From contig JAGVGF010000005.1 of NCBI GenBank assembly GCA_020057295.1, forward strand, positions 1 to 64,000: a stretch of 64,000 nt of DNA, written 5' to 3'. The stretch is from an archaeon. Its GTDB lineage: Archaea > Nanobdellota > Nanobdellia > Woesearchaeales > UBA9642. Within the stretch, counting starts at the first letter, position 1; each line of letters opens with the position of its first letter. The position numbers and the translations under genes were made by a program. The notes beneath the pieces are model-generated. The model saw only the letters and a list, made by a program, of their open reading frames with translations. It had not been told where the DNA came from and did not search any database. This document shows positions 47,900-57,381 of this stretch, in pieces.

Positions 47900-48262
47900 T
47901 TATTCTATTTTACATCCACTATTTTTTGCTAAATTATAGAATGTTTGTTCTCCAGGATAATTTGTACCATTGACGTGCCATGTAGGATATCCATTCACAC
48001 CCGCACTCTTACATGTTCCGGGAGTTTTATCACAGTCTACAAAATCTATGTACTGAAACGAATTTCCAAATAATTTCTTTTGAGCCTGACAATGTGAACA
48101 CCATTCTGTACCATACATCGTAACATTTTTCTCAGTTAAACATTTGGCGAAACTGTCGAATTTTCCTGGCGTAACATCTGTAGAACATGCTGTAGTAATT
48201 ACTGTTAAAATAATTAATATTGTTAATGATAACATTTTCGTAGTATTTCTCAAAATATTCAC
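47900..48262 (-). CDS. Secreted thioredoxin-like lipoprotein, similar to the Trx domain of bacterial VKOR fusions
   Basis: FAKCLTEKNVTMYGTEWCSHCQAQKKLFG...CKSAGVNGYPTWHVNGTNYPGEQTFYNLAKNSGC; lipobox-like TTAC. Confidence 0.75.
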   Translation of the reverse strand: MNILRNTTKMLSLTILIILTVITTACSTDVTPGKFDSFAKCLTEKNVTMYGTEWCSHCQAQKKLFGNSFQYIDFVDCDKTPGTCKSAGVNGYPTWHVNGTNYPGEQTFYNLAKNSGCKIE

Positions 48263-48814
48263 CTACTTTTTATTTTTCTTTTTCTTTCCAAACTTATCAG
48301 AATATATCTTCATCGCTTGTTGAATATATTTTCTTGCATAGGATGCATGCTGTATTGCTAATACTTTAACATGTTTGCCTTGTAATTGTTTATATGTTTC
48401 AAAGAAATGCCTTAATTCTAGTAATGAATGTTCTGGAATATCTGTTATATCTCTATATTTGTTAAATCTTGGATCTCCCGTATACACAGCTATAATTTTA
48501 TCATCCTTTTCATCTGCGTCAACCATATGTATTACTCCAATAGGTCTTACATGTACAATAGTTCTTGGATATACTGGAAATGATGATAATATTATTATAT
48601 CTAATGGATCATTATCTTCCCAATATGTTTGTGGGATAAATCCATAATCACCAGGATAATGTACTGCACTATATAGTACGCGGTCTAACTTCATTAAACC
48701 TGTTTCTTTATCAAGCTCGTATTTTAGCATAGAATTTTTCGGTATCTCTATGATTGCGTTTAATTCTTCAGGAGCTTCCTTCCCTACATGTACATCGTGC
48801 CACGGATTTGTCAT
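48263..48814 (-). CDS. ppa: Inorganic pyrophosphatase
   Basis: NAIIEIPKNSMLKYELDKETGLMKLDRVLYSAVHYPGDYGFIPQT; DPLDIIIL; probable start MTNPWHDV. Confidence 0.95.
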   Translation of the reverse strand: MTNPWHDVHVGKEAPEELNAIIEIPKNSMLKYELDKETGLMKLDRVLYSAVHYPGDYGFIPQTYWEDNDPLDIIILSSFPVYPRTIVHVRPIGVIHMVDADEKDDKIIAVYTGDPRFNKYRDITDIPEHSLLELRHFFETYKQLQGKHVKVLAIQHASYARKYIQQAMKIYSDKFGKKKKNKK

Positions 48815-48876
48815 AGTATAAAAGAATATTAGTAATATATAAGGTTTATGAAAATAAAAAAATAAAGAAAGAAGGT

Positions 48877-49695
48877 TTATGTTAAACAAGCATTATAGCA
48901 TGTTTCTAATGCTGCATCAGACAAATCCTTACTATCGCATTCAGCATAACATTCTCCTATAACATTTAAGTTAACTGTATCATTGCCATATTCTTGTCTT
49001 ATTTGAGTTAATTCTGCGTTCAAATCTATGATTTCTGCACCTGCAGGAAGATCAAAGTCAGAATCACTTACTGTTGTAGAATAACTTTTTGCAATGAATT
49101 CATTTGTTTCATTAACGTCTGTAAATTTATGATATAATAATACTCCTTCGTTTGAGAAACATAATTTTTCTTTTGATATATCATACTCAAATGCATAACA
49201 TTTTGCAGTATTTCCTACTACAGTCATTGTTCCATCGCGATATACTTTGAAACGCGCACTTTCATTGCCTTCTGATGTAATATTATTTTCATATTCTGTT
49301 ACTGCAAAATTTTCTGTAGGATCCTTTACCTCTTCAGGTTTTGCTGTGAAACAAGTGAATTTACCTGCTTCTTTGGTACAGATTGTGGCTTGAGTACCAA
49401 TCATATAAGATCGTGATTCTACGCCTTCAGATAATGTGTCCATACGATATTTACTTTCATTTTTCCAATATGTAGTAATTTCCGTTTTAGGATTTCCTGG
49501 TCCGAAGTCCATATCATATTTTATTGTGTGCTGTCCAGTAGGACCTTTTGATATCATATCTGTTAACTCTTTAAGTGTCGATAGTGTAGAGACAGTATCC
49601 AGAATAGATGTTCCTGTGTTGTTTTCTGATGTACCCGTCGAACAGCCATATAAAAAAATCGAAAGAACCAAAATCATAGACAAAATTATTTTCAT
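48877..49695 (-). CDS. Hypothetical lipoprotein
   Basis: MKIILSMILVLSIFLYGCSTG lipobox. Confidence 0.65.
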   Translation of the reverse strand: MKIILSMILVLSIFLYGCSTGTSENNTGTSILDTVSTLSTLKELTDMISKGPTGQHTIKYDMDFGPGNPKTEITTYWKNESKYRMDTLSEGVESRSYMIGTQATICTKEAGKFTCFTAKPEEVKDPTENFAVTEYENNITSEGNESARFKVYRDGTMTVVGNTAKCYAFEYDISKEKLCFSNEGVLLYHKFTDVNETNEFIAKSYSTTVSDSDFDLPAGAEIIDLNAELTQIRQEYGNDTVNLNVIGECYAECDSKDLSDAALETCYNACLT

Positions 49696-49796
49696 TATAT
49701 CACCTTTATTTGTATTTCAGTCTTAAGGCAATATATAAATATTTCTGAAAAGCGAGTATAAACAAATATTACATTAGGAAAAATAATTAAAAAAAA

Positions 49797-50123
49797 CTAT
49801 CTCTGACTTCTAGCACGAAAATATTCTCCTGCAGTTAAAAATTTACAAACAGGACTCTTCTCGTTATATGAATTCATTATTTCTGCTGCCTTAGCAGTTC
49901 TGTCTTTAGAATGCGCGATCCTTACCTCGGTGCCCATATAATATCCGAATTGCAAGACACCGTATAGGCAAGCAGTCAAAAAAGTATATTTTACGCCTTT
50001 GCTAAAAACTCTCCATCCGAAATCTCCGATCTTTGTGTCTAACGAATTTACACTTGTCGAATCATTATTTTTAGACAAATCCAAAAAATCATCATCTATA
50101 TCCTCTAAATGTTGTTGTGTCAT
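49797..50123 (-). CDS. Hypothetical membrane protein
   Basis: Complete ORF with one TM, adjacent to next ORF. Confidence 0.45.
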   Translation of the reverse strand: MTQQHLEDIDDDFLDLSKNNDSTSVNSLDTKIGDFGWRVFSKGVKYTFLTACLYGVLQFGYYMGTEVRIAHSKDRTAKAAEIMNSYNEKSPVCKFLTAGEYFRARSQR

Positions 50124-50132
50124 TTTTTCACC

Positions 50133-50870
50133 TTACCCCATTATTAATCTTCCAAGTAACCTATTTCTTGTATTGACAAATTCTAATGTATGAAGATCTG
50201 ATGGGAATGTAAATAATCCTCCATATTCATGTCCTGTAGTATATATTGTATCTCTTCCGAGTTGTCTTCCATATACGAATTCGAAATAGCCTTTTTGTCC
50301 AAAGTATGTATCATGTATTCTTGTAATATCTGATTTTCTTAGAAATCCTTTAGTAATCGCAACGTCATCACCATCTATGCATGCATGATCTAAATATTGA
50401 CTAATATTTTCTTTTGGTTGACTTAATTCTCTTTGATTGCATACTCCCGGCTTATGTAGTGTTTCTATAAACATTCTTCCATTTCCATCTGTTATTGCTG
50501 TTCCAACAAACCCGTTTCCAGGATTGAATATTTGTGTAGTTATCAAAAAGGAATAATGTTTCAACTGACTATAATGCATTCTAATCCATTTTTCTACTTC
50601 TTCAGGATTTGTAACGCCAAATAGGAAATCTTTTTTGAGTCCATTACGTGATGTTGGGTCAAATATAAATAAGCAAGGTTTGTTTTTTTGTATGAAAGAA
50701 TGTATTTTTGCAGTATCTCGTACTTCTTCTCCATAATACGTTTCCCACAGTACTGTTTCTAGACCGAGGCTTTTGATTTGTGAATATACTTCTGAAGTCG
50801 GTCTTCTAGTGTAAGGAATATATACTCCTCGAGCACCCAGTGCATCAACCCAATCTTGCGTATTAGCCAT
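50133..50870 (-). CDS. Hypothetical protein
   Basis: Long ORF; probable start MANTQDWVDALG. Confidence 0.5.
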   Translation of the reverse strand: MANTQDWVDALGARGVYIPYTRRPTSEVYSQIKSLGLETVLWETYYGEEVRDTAKIHSFIQKNKPCLFIFDPTSRNGLKKDFLFGVTNPEEVEKWIRMHYSQLKHYSFLITTQIFNPGNGFVGTAITDGNGRMFIETLHKPGVCNQRELSQPKENISQYLDHACIDGDDVAITKGFLRKSDITRIHDTYFGQKGYFEFVYGRQLGRDTIYTTGHEYGGLFTFPSDLHTLEFVNTRNRLLGRLIMG

Positions 50871-50950
50871 GCAATAGAAATTAAATAGCAATATATAAAA
50901 TTATTGTTTTGTATCTACTTTAAAATGAATATTGAACTAATATGATTTTG

Positions 50951-51778
50951 TTAATATTTCTTCACCAAGTATCCGACATAATTGTAAAGTATTTCGGCTA
51001 GCTCGAATGTTAATCCTTCTACAAATGTTTTTTGTTCTAACTTATTTCTGAATGTTCTTAGTACTGAATATGCTTTTTCGAAATCGTTTGAATAAAGGCA
51101 TTTAGAATATTCTGCACAATTTATAGCAATAGTATTTGCAAGTTTAGTGTCTTTTTTTATTCTTTTAGCAATTTGTACAAGTACGTCGCCTGCAGATTCT
51201 ATCGTCGAACATAATAGGAAATGTCTGTATGAGTCTTGCTGTGTATTATATTTGTTGATGAATCTGAAACAATAATATATATTTGTATCTAGTAATCTTT
51301 CTTGATCTTTAACATCTTCAATAGTTAATTTTCCTTTAGATAAATCCTCTACTGATAATGCTAACTGTCCAAACATGTGTCCTATTCTTCGCAATATTGA
51401 GGAAATATCTGATTCTGGAACTGCAATCATACTTCTAAGAATGGATTTTGTTGCAGTATGCTTTTCTAGAATCATTCCAATTAAAAATCTTGAATGATAC
51501 TGAATTATTGATGGATTATCGTGTGTTATTGATATGGAATCATATCCTGAAATATATGCGCCAAGTATTGTATGCCATATCATTGATCGCTCAAATCCGG
51601 TTACATTTAGAGATATTTCTGAATGCTTTGATAATGCTCCTGCAGAAACTATTATCGAGGAGTCTTTGATGTCTAAATTTACTGAGTTTCCTGCCTTTAG
51701 TCCTTTTTGTTGAATCCATTTGGCTGGAAGCGTTACTGTTAATGCGTCTCGCCCTTGTTTTACTAGCTTTCTCTCCAT
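50951..51778 (-). CDS. AbrB-domain plus PhoU-like phosphate uptake regulator
   Basis: MERKLVKQGRDALTVTLPAKWIQQKGLKAGNSVNLDI followed by helical PhoU-like region. Confidence 0.8.
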   Translation of the reverse strand: MERKLVKQGRDALTVTLPAKWIQQKGLKAGNSVNLDIKDSSIIVSAGALSKHSEISLNVTGFERSMIWHTILGAYISGYDSISITHDNPSIIQYHSRFLIGMILEKHTATKSILRSMIAVPESDISSILRRIGHMFGQLALSVEDLSKGKLTIEDVKDQERLLDTNIYYCFRFINKYNTQQDSYRHFLLCSTIESAGDVLVQIAKRIKKDTKLANTIAINCAEYSKCLYSNDFEKAYSVLRTFRNKLEQKTFVEGLTFELAEILYNYVGYLVKKY

Positions 51779-51810
51779 AAAAATAACCCCCAACAATCAA
51801 TAAATGCCTA

Positions 51811-51831
51811 TGTTATATAACTAATATAACA
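51811..51831. promoter_or_regulatory. Perfect 8-bp inverted repeat TGTTATAT-AACTA-ATATAACA in divergent promoter region
   Basis: Read directly between the AbrB/PhoU gene and the inositol monophosphatase-like gene. Confidence 0.5.
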
Positions 51832-51877
51832 CATAGAAATTATATATTTATATGTGTTTCGCTTATTTAGTATTGAG

Positions 51878-52771
51878 ATGAACAAAATGAAAACCTTAAC
51901 CGAAAAACAACTGGAAAAAATAATTCTAGACACGTGCTACGATGCAGGAAGATATGTTAAAGAAAGAGCATTCGGAGAGCTAGAAACACAATGGAAAAAG
52001 AAAGATGACCCTGTAACAAAACTAGATAGAGAAGCAGAACAAATCATAAGGAAAGCAATAACAAAACACATTGACGCAACAATCTATGGAGAAGAATATG
52101 GACAAAGCAGAGGAAAATCAGGAATCACGATTTATGTAGATCCTATAGACGGAACAAAATCTTTTGTAAAAAAAGAATTCTTTTCAAGCACAAGCATTGC
52201 AGCAGAGATAAATGGAGAAATAATGTTTGGATGCGTATACGACTTCATGAGAGGAATAATGTATTTCGCAAACAGAGAAGGTGCATTCATCACATACAAT
52301 GGAAAGACGTCAAAACTTCCAATGAAAGACATTCCAAAACTTAGCAAACCAGCAATCTACTTCAGAGATTCTGACGATGGTGAAAAAGATTTATCTGAAG
52401 AATTCGATGGACCTTACAATGTAAGAAAACAAATAGGATCAATCGCACTAACCATGGCACAATTAGCTTCTGGATCGTACAACGGAATGATATTATCTCC
52501 ACTAAAGCACGTAGGAACTCACGATATTGCAGCAGGATATTACATAATGAAGCAAGCAGGAGTATACATAACAAACTATAAACTCGAACCATTCGATCAC
52601 AAAAAACCATTAGAGGGAATAATAGCTCTCGATAAAAGAGTAAAGAAAGATGCTGTTGAAATAATAAAAGATAATACAGACCCTCAAAGAATCGCACAAC
52701 TTGAGAGAGAAAGAGAAGATTCTGTATTAAGAGCATATGCCGCTTGTGAAGAACGAAGGAGGTATGACTAA
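51878..52771 (+). CDS. Inositol monophosphatase family protein
   Basis: KKDDPVTKLDREAEQIIRKAI; YGEEYG; IYVDPIDGTKSFVK. Confidence 0.9.
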   Translation: MNKMKTLTEKQLEKIILDTCYDAGRYVKERAFGELETQWKKKDDPVTKLDREAEQIIRKAITKHIDATIYGEEYGQSRGKSGITIYVDPIDGTKSFVKKEFFSSTSIAAEINGEIMFGCVYDFMRGIMYFANREGAFITYNGKTSKLPMKDIPKLSKPAIYFRDSDDGEKDLSEEFDGPYNVRKQIGSIALTMAQLASGSYNGMILSPLKHVGTHDIAAGYYIMKQAGVYITNYKLEPFDHKKPLEGIIALDKRVKKDAVEIIKDNTDPQRIAQLEREREDSVLRAYAACEERRRYD

Positions 52772-53401
52772 ATGGGAAATACGATATATTTGATAAGACA
52801 TGGAGAAAGCCACCACAATAAGTACACAATGCATCTTGTTGGAGGACATCAAGAAGACAGTCCGTTAACAGAACTTGGAGAAAAACAAGCAGAAGCTCTT
52901 GGAAAGAGATTACAAACTGAAGGAATTGCATTTGATAGAATATATGCATCGACAATGAAGCGTGCAAGTAGCACTGCAGATATTGCATGTAAACAGCAAG
53001 GAATTCCACTTGAAAGAATAATTCGTACAGACAGGATTGTGGAATTAAATCATGGAAATGTAAATGGAAGATTAAGATCTGAAATATACACTCCAGAACT
53101 GAAAAAATATCTTGATGAAAACTCGTGGGAATTTAAAATGGAAGGCGGAGAGTCACAGCGAGGAGTTGCAGATAGAATGTATTCAGTAGTTGAAGAAATA
53201 CTTTCTGAAAACATACCAACAGCAGCAATATTCACTCACGGTACAGCAACTAAATGTTTGCTTAGAAAAATTTTAGAATTTAATCCAAAACATATTTACA
53301 GAACATACATCGATAACACATCAATAACAGAACTAAAATATGATAATGAAGGATGGCATCTAGTAAGATTAAACGACATAAATCATCTGAGAAATTTATA
53401 G
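52772..53401 (+). CDS. Histidine phosphatase family protein
   Basis: IYLIRHGESHHNKY; DSPLTELGEKQAEALGKRL; IYASTMKRASSTADIA; IFTHGTATKCLL. Confidence 0.92.
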   Translation: MGNTIYLIRHGESHHNKYTMHLVGGHQEDSPLTELGEKQAEALGKRLQTEGIAFDRIYASTMKRASSTADIACKQQGIPLERIIRTDRIVELNHGNVNGRLRSEIYTPELKKYLDENSWEFKMEGGESQRGVADRMYSVVEEILSENIPTAAIFTHGTATKCLLRKILEFNPKHIYRTYIDNTSITELKYDNEGWHLVRLNDINHLRNL

Positions 53402-53462
53402 AATTGGAAAAGGAAAATTATAAAAAGAAAAAAAGAAAATAAAAAAAACTAAAAAAATTATT

Positions 53463-54509
53463 TTATTTCTTTCCAGAAACATACTTGAACAACTGATTAT
53501 CTTTGTCAAGAACCAATGTTGCACCCTTTGCATTATCTCTCATGACTTCTAGGCTTTTGGTGAAAGAGTAGAATTCTGGGTCGAGACTATATGTTTGCGC
53601 ATATATTCTGGTTGCTGTAGCATCTGCCTTACCCTTAATTTCTTCAGCTTTCTTGTAAGCTTCAGAAGTTATGCTCTGAAGTTCACGATTCTTCTCTCCC
53701 ATTATTTTTTGGTATTCACCATCTCCTTCTGAAAGATATTTCTGTGTTATCCTATTCCTTTCAGCAATCATTCTAGATTCTACACTTGCTTTTACTTGGT
53801 CAACATACACTATCCTTTTTATAAGGAAGTCTGTTACTGTAATTCCGTATGTTGCACATTGGTTGTTTACTTGAGCAGTTATGCTAGATACTAATTTTTC
53901 TCTACCATCATAGATTTGGTCTACTGCTACAGTACTCTCAAGTTCCTTGTCTGTTACAAGCATTTTTCTATTACTGCTTCGAATACTTTCTATCGCATCA
54001 CGCTTACTGATTTGCTCTCTGACAATTCCATCAACAACATCATCAAGTTTTCCGTGTCCTCTTGACTCATCACCACTTAGTGTTGCTAAGTAGATGAACG
54101 GATTATGGATATGCCATCTTGCAGTTCCATCTACAAAAAGATATTTTTTATCTTTTGTCGGAACTTGTTCTGGTGCACCATCCCATTCAAGCATTCTATG
54201 GTCGAAGTAGTGTACTGACTGCCATGGCATCTTTACTTTTAACCCTGCACCACTTTCATCAACGACAGGCATAGATACATTTTCTTTCAATACATAGTCT
54301 TGTATCTGTCTTTTTACTTGTGCATTGATTGAGTCTCTGTCTGCAGTGTTTGTCGCTATCGGATTTAATACTACTTCTACAGGTTTACCGAATGATGTTA
54401 TTACAGCTTGTTCCGTCTGATCAAGTCTATACAAAGTACTATTTGCAATTACTAGTGCAGATAATCCTATCGCTGTATTTCTGATTAGTTTCTTTATCAT
54501 GTTACTCAT
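53463..54509 (-). CDS. hflC: HflC-like SPFH/band 7 protein
   Basis: LYRLDQTEQAVITSFGKPV; GLKVKMPWQSVHYFDHRMLEWDGAPEQVPTKDKKYLFVDGTARWHI; VVDGIVREQISKRD. Confidence 0.85.
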   Translation of the reverse strand: MSNMIKKLIRNTAIGLSALVIANSTLYRLDQTEQAVITSFGKPVEVVLNPIATNTADRDSINAQVKRQIQDYVLKENVSMPVVDESGAGLKVKMPWQSVHYFDHRMLEWDGAPEQVPTKDKKYLFVDGTARWHIHNPFIYLATLSGDESRGHGKLDDVVDGIVREQISKRDAIESIRSSNRKMLVTDKELESTVAVDQIYDGREKLVSSITAQVNNQCATYGITVTDFLIKRIVYVDQVKASVESRMIAERNRITQKYLSEGDGEYQKIMGEKNRELQSITSEAYKKAEEIKGKADATATRIYAQTYSLDPEFYSFTKSLEVMRDNAKGATLVLDKDNQLFKYVSGKK

Positions 54510-55672
54510 TTTGCACCTCCATCAAGGTCTAACTTTTTCAAAAGTAGACTCGAATTACCGTTGCCTTGTTCCAGATAGAATATCTGTTTGGAATTTTTCA
54601 AAATGTCCGGCATCGCTTCTAAGTACATTCTGTTTCTTGTTACTGCTGGTGCGTTCTTGTATTCTGCATAGATTTGTCTAAATCTTGCAACATCACCTTG
54701 TGCATTGTTGACTCTTTGTGAAGCATATCCTTCTGCATTTTGTATTGTTGCTAATGCATCTCCTCGAGCTTTTGGTATTTCCTTGTTGTATTGCTCCATA
54801 GCATTGTTGATTTTTTGTTGTTTCTCTTGCATTGCACTGTTTACTGCATTAAATGATGGTCTTACTCCTTCTGGAGGATTGCTAGACTGCAATTGTACAA
54901 GAACTACTTCTAATCCTGTATTGTACATTCGAAGTTTATCTTGTAGTTTTTTCTTGACATCTATTTCTATGTCTGCTCTTCCTGTTGTAAGAATTTCATC
55001 AATGCTTGCATCTCCAACAACTACTCTTGTTACTGCTTCAGATACATCTCTCAATGTCTTTTTTGCATTTCTTATGTTGAAACTATACGCTACAGGATCG
55101 CTTATCTTGTATTGTACAATCCATTCAACATCTGCCATGTTTAAATCTCCAGACAACATCAAATATTCTCCACGCAATATTGACCTGGCTTTCTCTGCTA
55201 AGTCTCCATCTGTAGAAAGTCCTTCTCCTTCGATAATTTCTTGAAGTTGGTCTTTTGATGCTGTTCCAGAATTTATTTCTGACACTCCAAGATATTCTGA
55301 TTTCACGCCAGGCTTTACTGATCTGAATCCGAATGATTCAGTAAATATTGCCTGATTCTGCACTTCATTTACGCTTTCAACCATTGGTATTAGAAAGTGT
55401 AATCCTGGTTTTGTTGTTCCTGAATATCTGCCGAATGTTTTTTCTATTCCTACACTATCGTTTGGTATTGTATAACAGCTTGCCATTGTTGTCATCAATA
55501 ATCCTGCTGTTGCTACACCAACTTTTACTTTCCTACTATATTTTTCCCAAAAATCTCTTAACATATACTCAGCACTATCTGAGTCTAGGTTGTTACGCCA
55601 ATCATCAGGCTTGGGATCGCTTGATGGTGGAGTCTCATCCATGTTCGTTGTTTTTCTTACCATTGTATTCAC
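54506..55672 (-). CDS. hflK: HflK-like SPFH/band 7 protein
   Basis: IPNDSVGIEKTFGRYSGTTKPGLHFLIPMVESVNEVQNQ; MLSGDLNMADVEWIVQYKISDPVAYSFNI; precedes hflC with ATGA overlap. Confidence 0.87.
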   Translation of the reverse strand: MNTMVRKTTNMDETPPSSDPKPDDWRNNLDSDSAEYMLRDFWEKYSRKVKVGVATAGLLMTTMASCYTIPNDSVGIEKTFGRYSGTTKPGLHFLIPMVESVNEVQNQAIFTESFGFRSVKPGVKSEYLGVSEINSGTASKDQLQEIIEGEGLSTDGDLAEKARSILRGEYLMLSGDLNMADVEWIVQYKISDPVAYSFNIRNAKKTLRDVSEAVTRVVVGDASIDEILTTGRADIEIDVKKKLQDKLRMYNTGLEVVLVQLQSSNPPEGVRPSFNAVNSAMQEKQQKINNAMEQYNKEIPKARGDALATIQNAEGYASQRVNNAQGDVARFRQIYAEYKNAPAVTRNRMYLEAMPDILKNSKQIFYLEQGNGNSSLLLKKLDLDGGAK

Positions 55673-55740
55673 GCTCCAATATTTTTCTATCTAATCCTAA
55701 CTCGCCCCTAATTTCGATTCAATGCTTGTTGCACCCCCAT

Positions 55741-55762
55741 CGACATAGCTATCGCTACATCG
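55741..55762 (-). promoter_or_regulatory. Stem-loop in hflK 5-prime leader
   Basis: Minus strand CGATGTAGC-GATA-GCTATGTCG, 9 bp with two G-U pairs that are mismatches on the plus strand. Confidence 0.45.
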
Positions 55763-55827
55763 AACAATTATTTCACAAAAAAATTAAAAAATAAAGTTTA
55801 TAAGTTTAATTTATGGAAAAACTAAAA

Positions 55828-56145
55828 CTATTTTGTCGATGCATATTTTAGCATCAAAGTATCATTTGTTAATTTGGTTACATCATACTTCGAATTTCCA
55901 AAATATACTCCATCTACTGGTGCTATTTGTTGTGTATCAGTTCCGTTTTTACCTCTGATAGTTATTGATAAAGTACTATCGCTATTCAGACCAAGATATC
56001 TTGTAGGATAATGTTCTACGAATTCTGTTTCTCCTTTTACTAAAGTGTATTCTGGATTCTTATCACAGCTTGTTAATCCAAGCGATAACCCTAAAACTAT
56101 CATTCCTAATGTTTTCCTTATAGTATTCATTTCAATCCCTCCCAT
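55828..56145 (-). CDS. Small hypothetical lipoprotein
   Basis: MNTIRKTLGMIVLGLSLGLTSCDKNP lipobox; likely start 56130 with GGAGGG RBS. Confidence 0.6.
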   Translation of the reverse strand: MGGIEMNTIRKTLGMIVLGLSLGLTSCDKNPEYTLVKGETEFVEHYPTRYLGLNSDSTLSITIRGKNGTDTQQIAPVDGVYFGNSKYDVTKLTNDTLMLKYASTK

Positions 56146-56160
56146 ATTTTCCGATTAGTT

Positions 56161-57204
56161 TTATAACTCCTTATTTAGTGTTAGATATCCGTCGACATTT
56201 TTTGTTCGTCCGTTGTAATTCACTTCTACCGATCCTTTTATTCCGCTAACGTTGAATTTATTGTAGTAGCTGGCGTAAACTCCTGTCTTTTTTGATGAAG
56301 ATTCAGATTCTGTTCCTATTCCTAGATATCCTAAAGTTGTTTTTATTCCTGGAAGTATTTTTGTTGTTGTGTTATTGTTGTTTTTTGTTACATCAAATCC
56401 TAGAGTGTAATCTCCTCTTGTTTGAGGGGGATTTAGATGAATGCTAAAGAACTGAGGCACAGTAAACAATTTAGTGATATTTGTTTGTGATTCTGCACTG
56501 TAAAATTTTTCATCTACATTTTCTGCAGCAGTTCTTGTTTTTATTTGCCAACTTCCATTATTGTTGTGTTTATACCATGTGAATTGTCCAAAATCTTTCG
56601 TATTTATTCCTGTAAATAATTGTTTAGCTGTTGGGAGATAGCTGACACTTGCGAACAACTTGTTTGTATGCATTGCAGTCCATCCATAGTAGCTGTTTTT
56701 TGTTTCGTTGTTCAATGGATCTTTTGTAACAAGTGCTCCTTCAAGACTTGCTTTTATTCCGTATGTTAACGGAATATTTTCTACTGTTCCTATTGCAAAT
56801 TGTCTTGGAATGCTTGTTTTTCTAAGGCTTGATCCTGCTTCTAAGCTGTAAGTAATGTTGTTATGATTTACGGTGCTCATTAAATCTAGGAACAATTCAT
56901 CTTTTCCATCAAAGTTTCCAGCATTTACAAGAATCCCTGTTATTGCAAGATTTTCTTTTTTTATGATATCAGTTAATGATAACATACTTACATCTGTCGT
57001 GTTAGATTCATGTTTTAACGTAACTTTTCCTACGTCTAGGCTTGTCATATGCATAGGCACTCCAGAAGGTGTTATACTTGTCTGTGTTGCTACTGATGTT
57101 TGTATTCTATTTTCTGCAACACCAGAAGTTTGTGCAGTTAATCCTGTATTTAACGCATATAGCATAGCTATTGATGTTATTATATTTCTAGCAATATTTT
57201 TCAT
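56161..57204 (-). CDS. Hypothetical secreted protein, possibly beta-strand rich
   Basis: Signal peptide MKNIARNIITSIAMLYALNTGLTAQT; alternating polar/hydrophobic strands. Confidence 0.6.
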   Translation of the reverse strand: MKNIARNIITSIAMLYALNTGLTAQTSGVAENRIQTSVATQTSITPSGVPMHMTSLDVGKVTLKHESNTTDVSMLSLTDIIKKENLAITGILVNAGNFDGKDELFLDLMSTVNHNNITYSLEAGSSLRKTSIPRQFAIGTVENIPLTYGIKASLEGALVTKDPLNNETKNSYYGWTAMHTNKLFASVSYLPTAKQLFTGINTKDFGQFTWYKHNNNGSWQIKTRTAAENVDEKFYSAESQTNITKLFTVPQFFSIHLNPPQTRGDYTLGFDVTKNNNNTTTKILPGIKTTLGYLGIGTESESSSKKTGVYASYYNKFNVSGIKGSVEVNYNGRTKNVDGYLTLNKEL

Positions 57205-57224
57205 AGTATTCACGCCCCTTGATT

Positions 57225-57240
57225 GACGCATTTTTGCGTC
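57225..57240 (-). promoter_or_regulatory. Short stem-loop GACGCA-AAAA-TGCGTC upstream of the 56161-57204 gene
   Basis: Perfect 6-bp arms, 4-nt loop. Confidence 0.35.
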
Positions 57241-57274
57241 TTATTTTTCCGTTAATCCCTTTTTGCCCTTTTGT

Positions 57275-57292
57275 TACTATTTTCTAATAGTA
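57275..57292. promoter_or_regulatory. Inverted repeat TACTATT-TTCT-AATAGTA in divergent promoter region
   Basis: Perfect 7-bp arms upstream of an Lrp-like regulator. Confidence 0.35.
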
Positions 57293-57381
57293 GAATAGAT
57301 AGACAAATATATCAAATATCTGTGCTTATTTTGGTGCAAAAAAGAAATATTTTTATATAAAATGTAAATAATGACTCAAAT

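Noticed and set aside
52362-53009. Minus-strand ORF of 215 aa
   Set aside because: Antisense to clearly identified inositol monophosphatase and histidine phosphatase genes; hydrophobic shadow composition.
53401-53463. A-rich intergenic tract as a special element
   Set aside because: Short convergent intergenic region with low-complexity A-tracts; best explained as ordinary termination sequence.
55348-55794. Plus-strand ORF of 148 aa
   Set aside because: Antisense to hflK and its leader; Leu/Tyr/Ser-rich shadow ORF.
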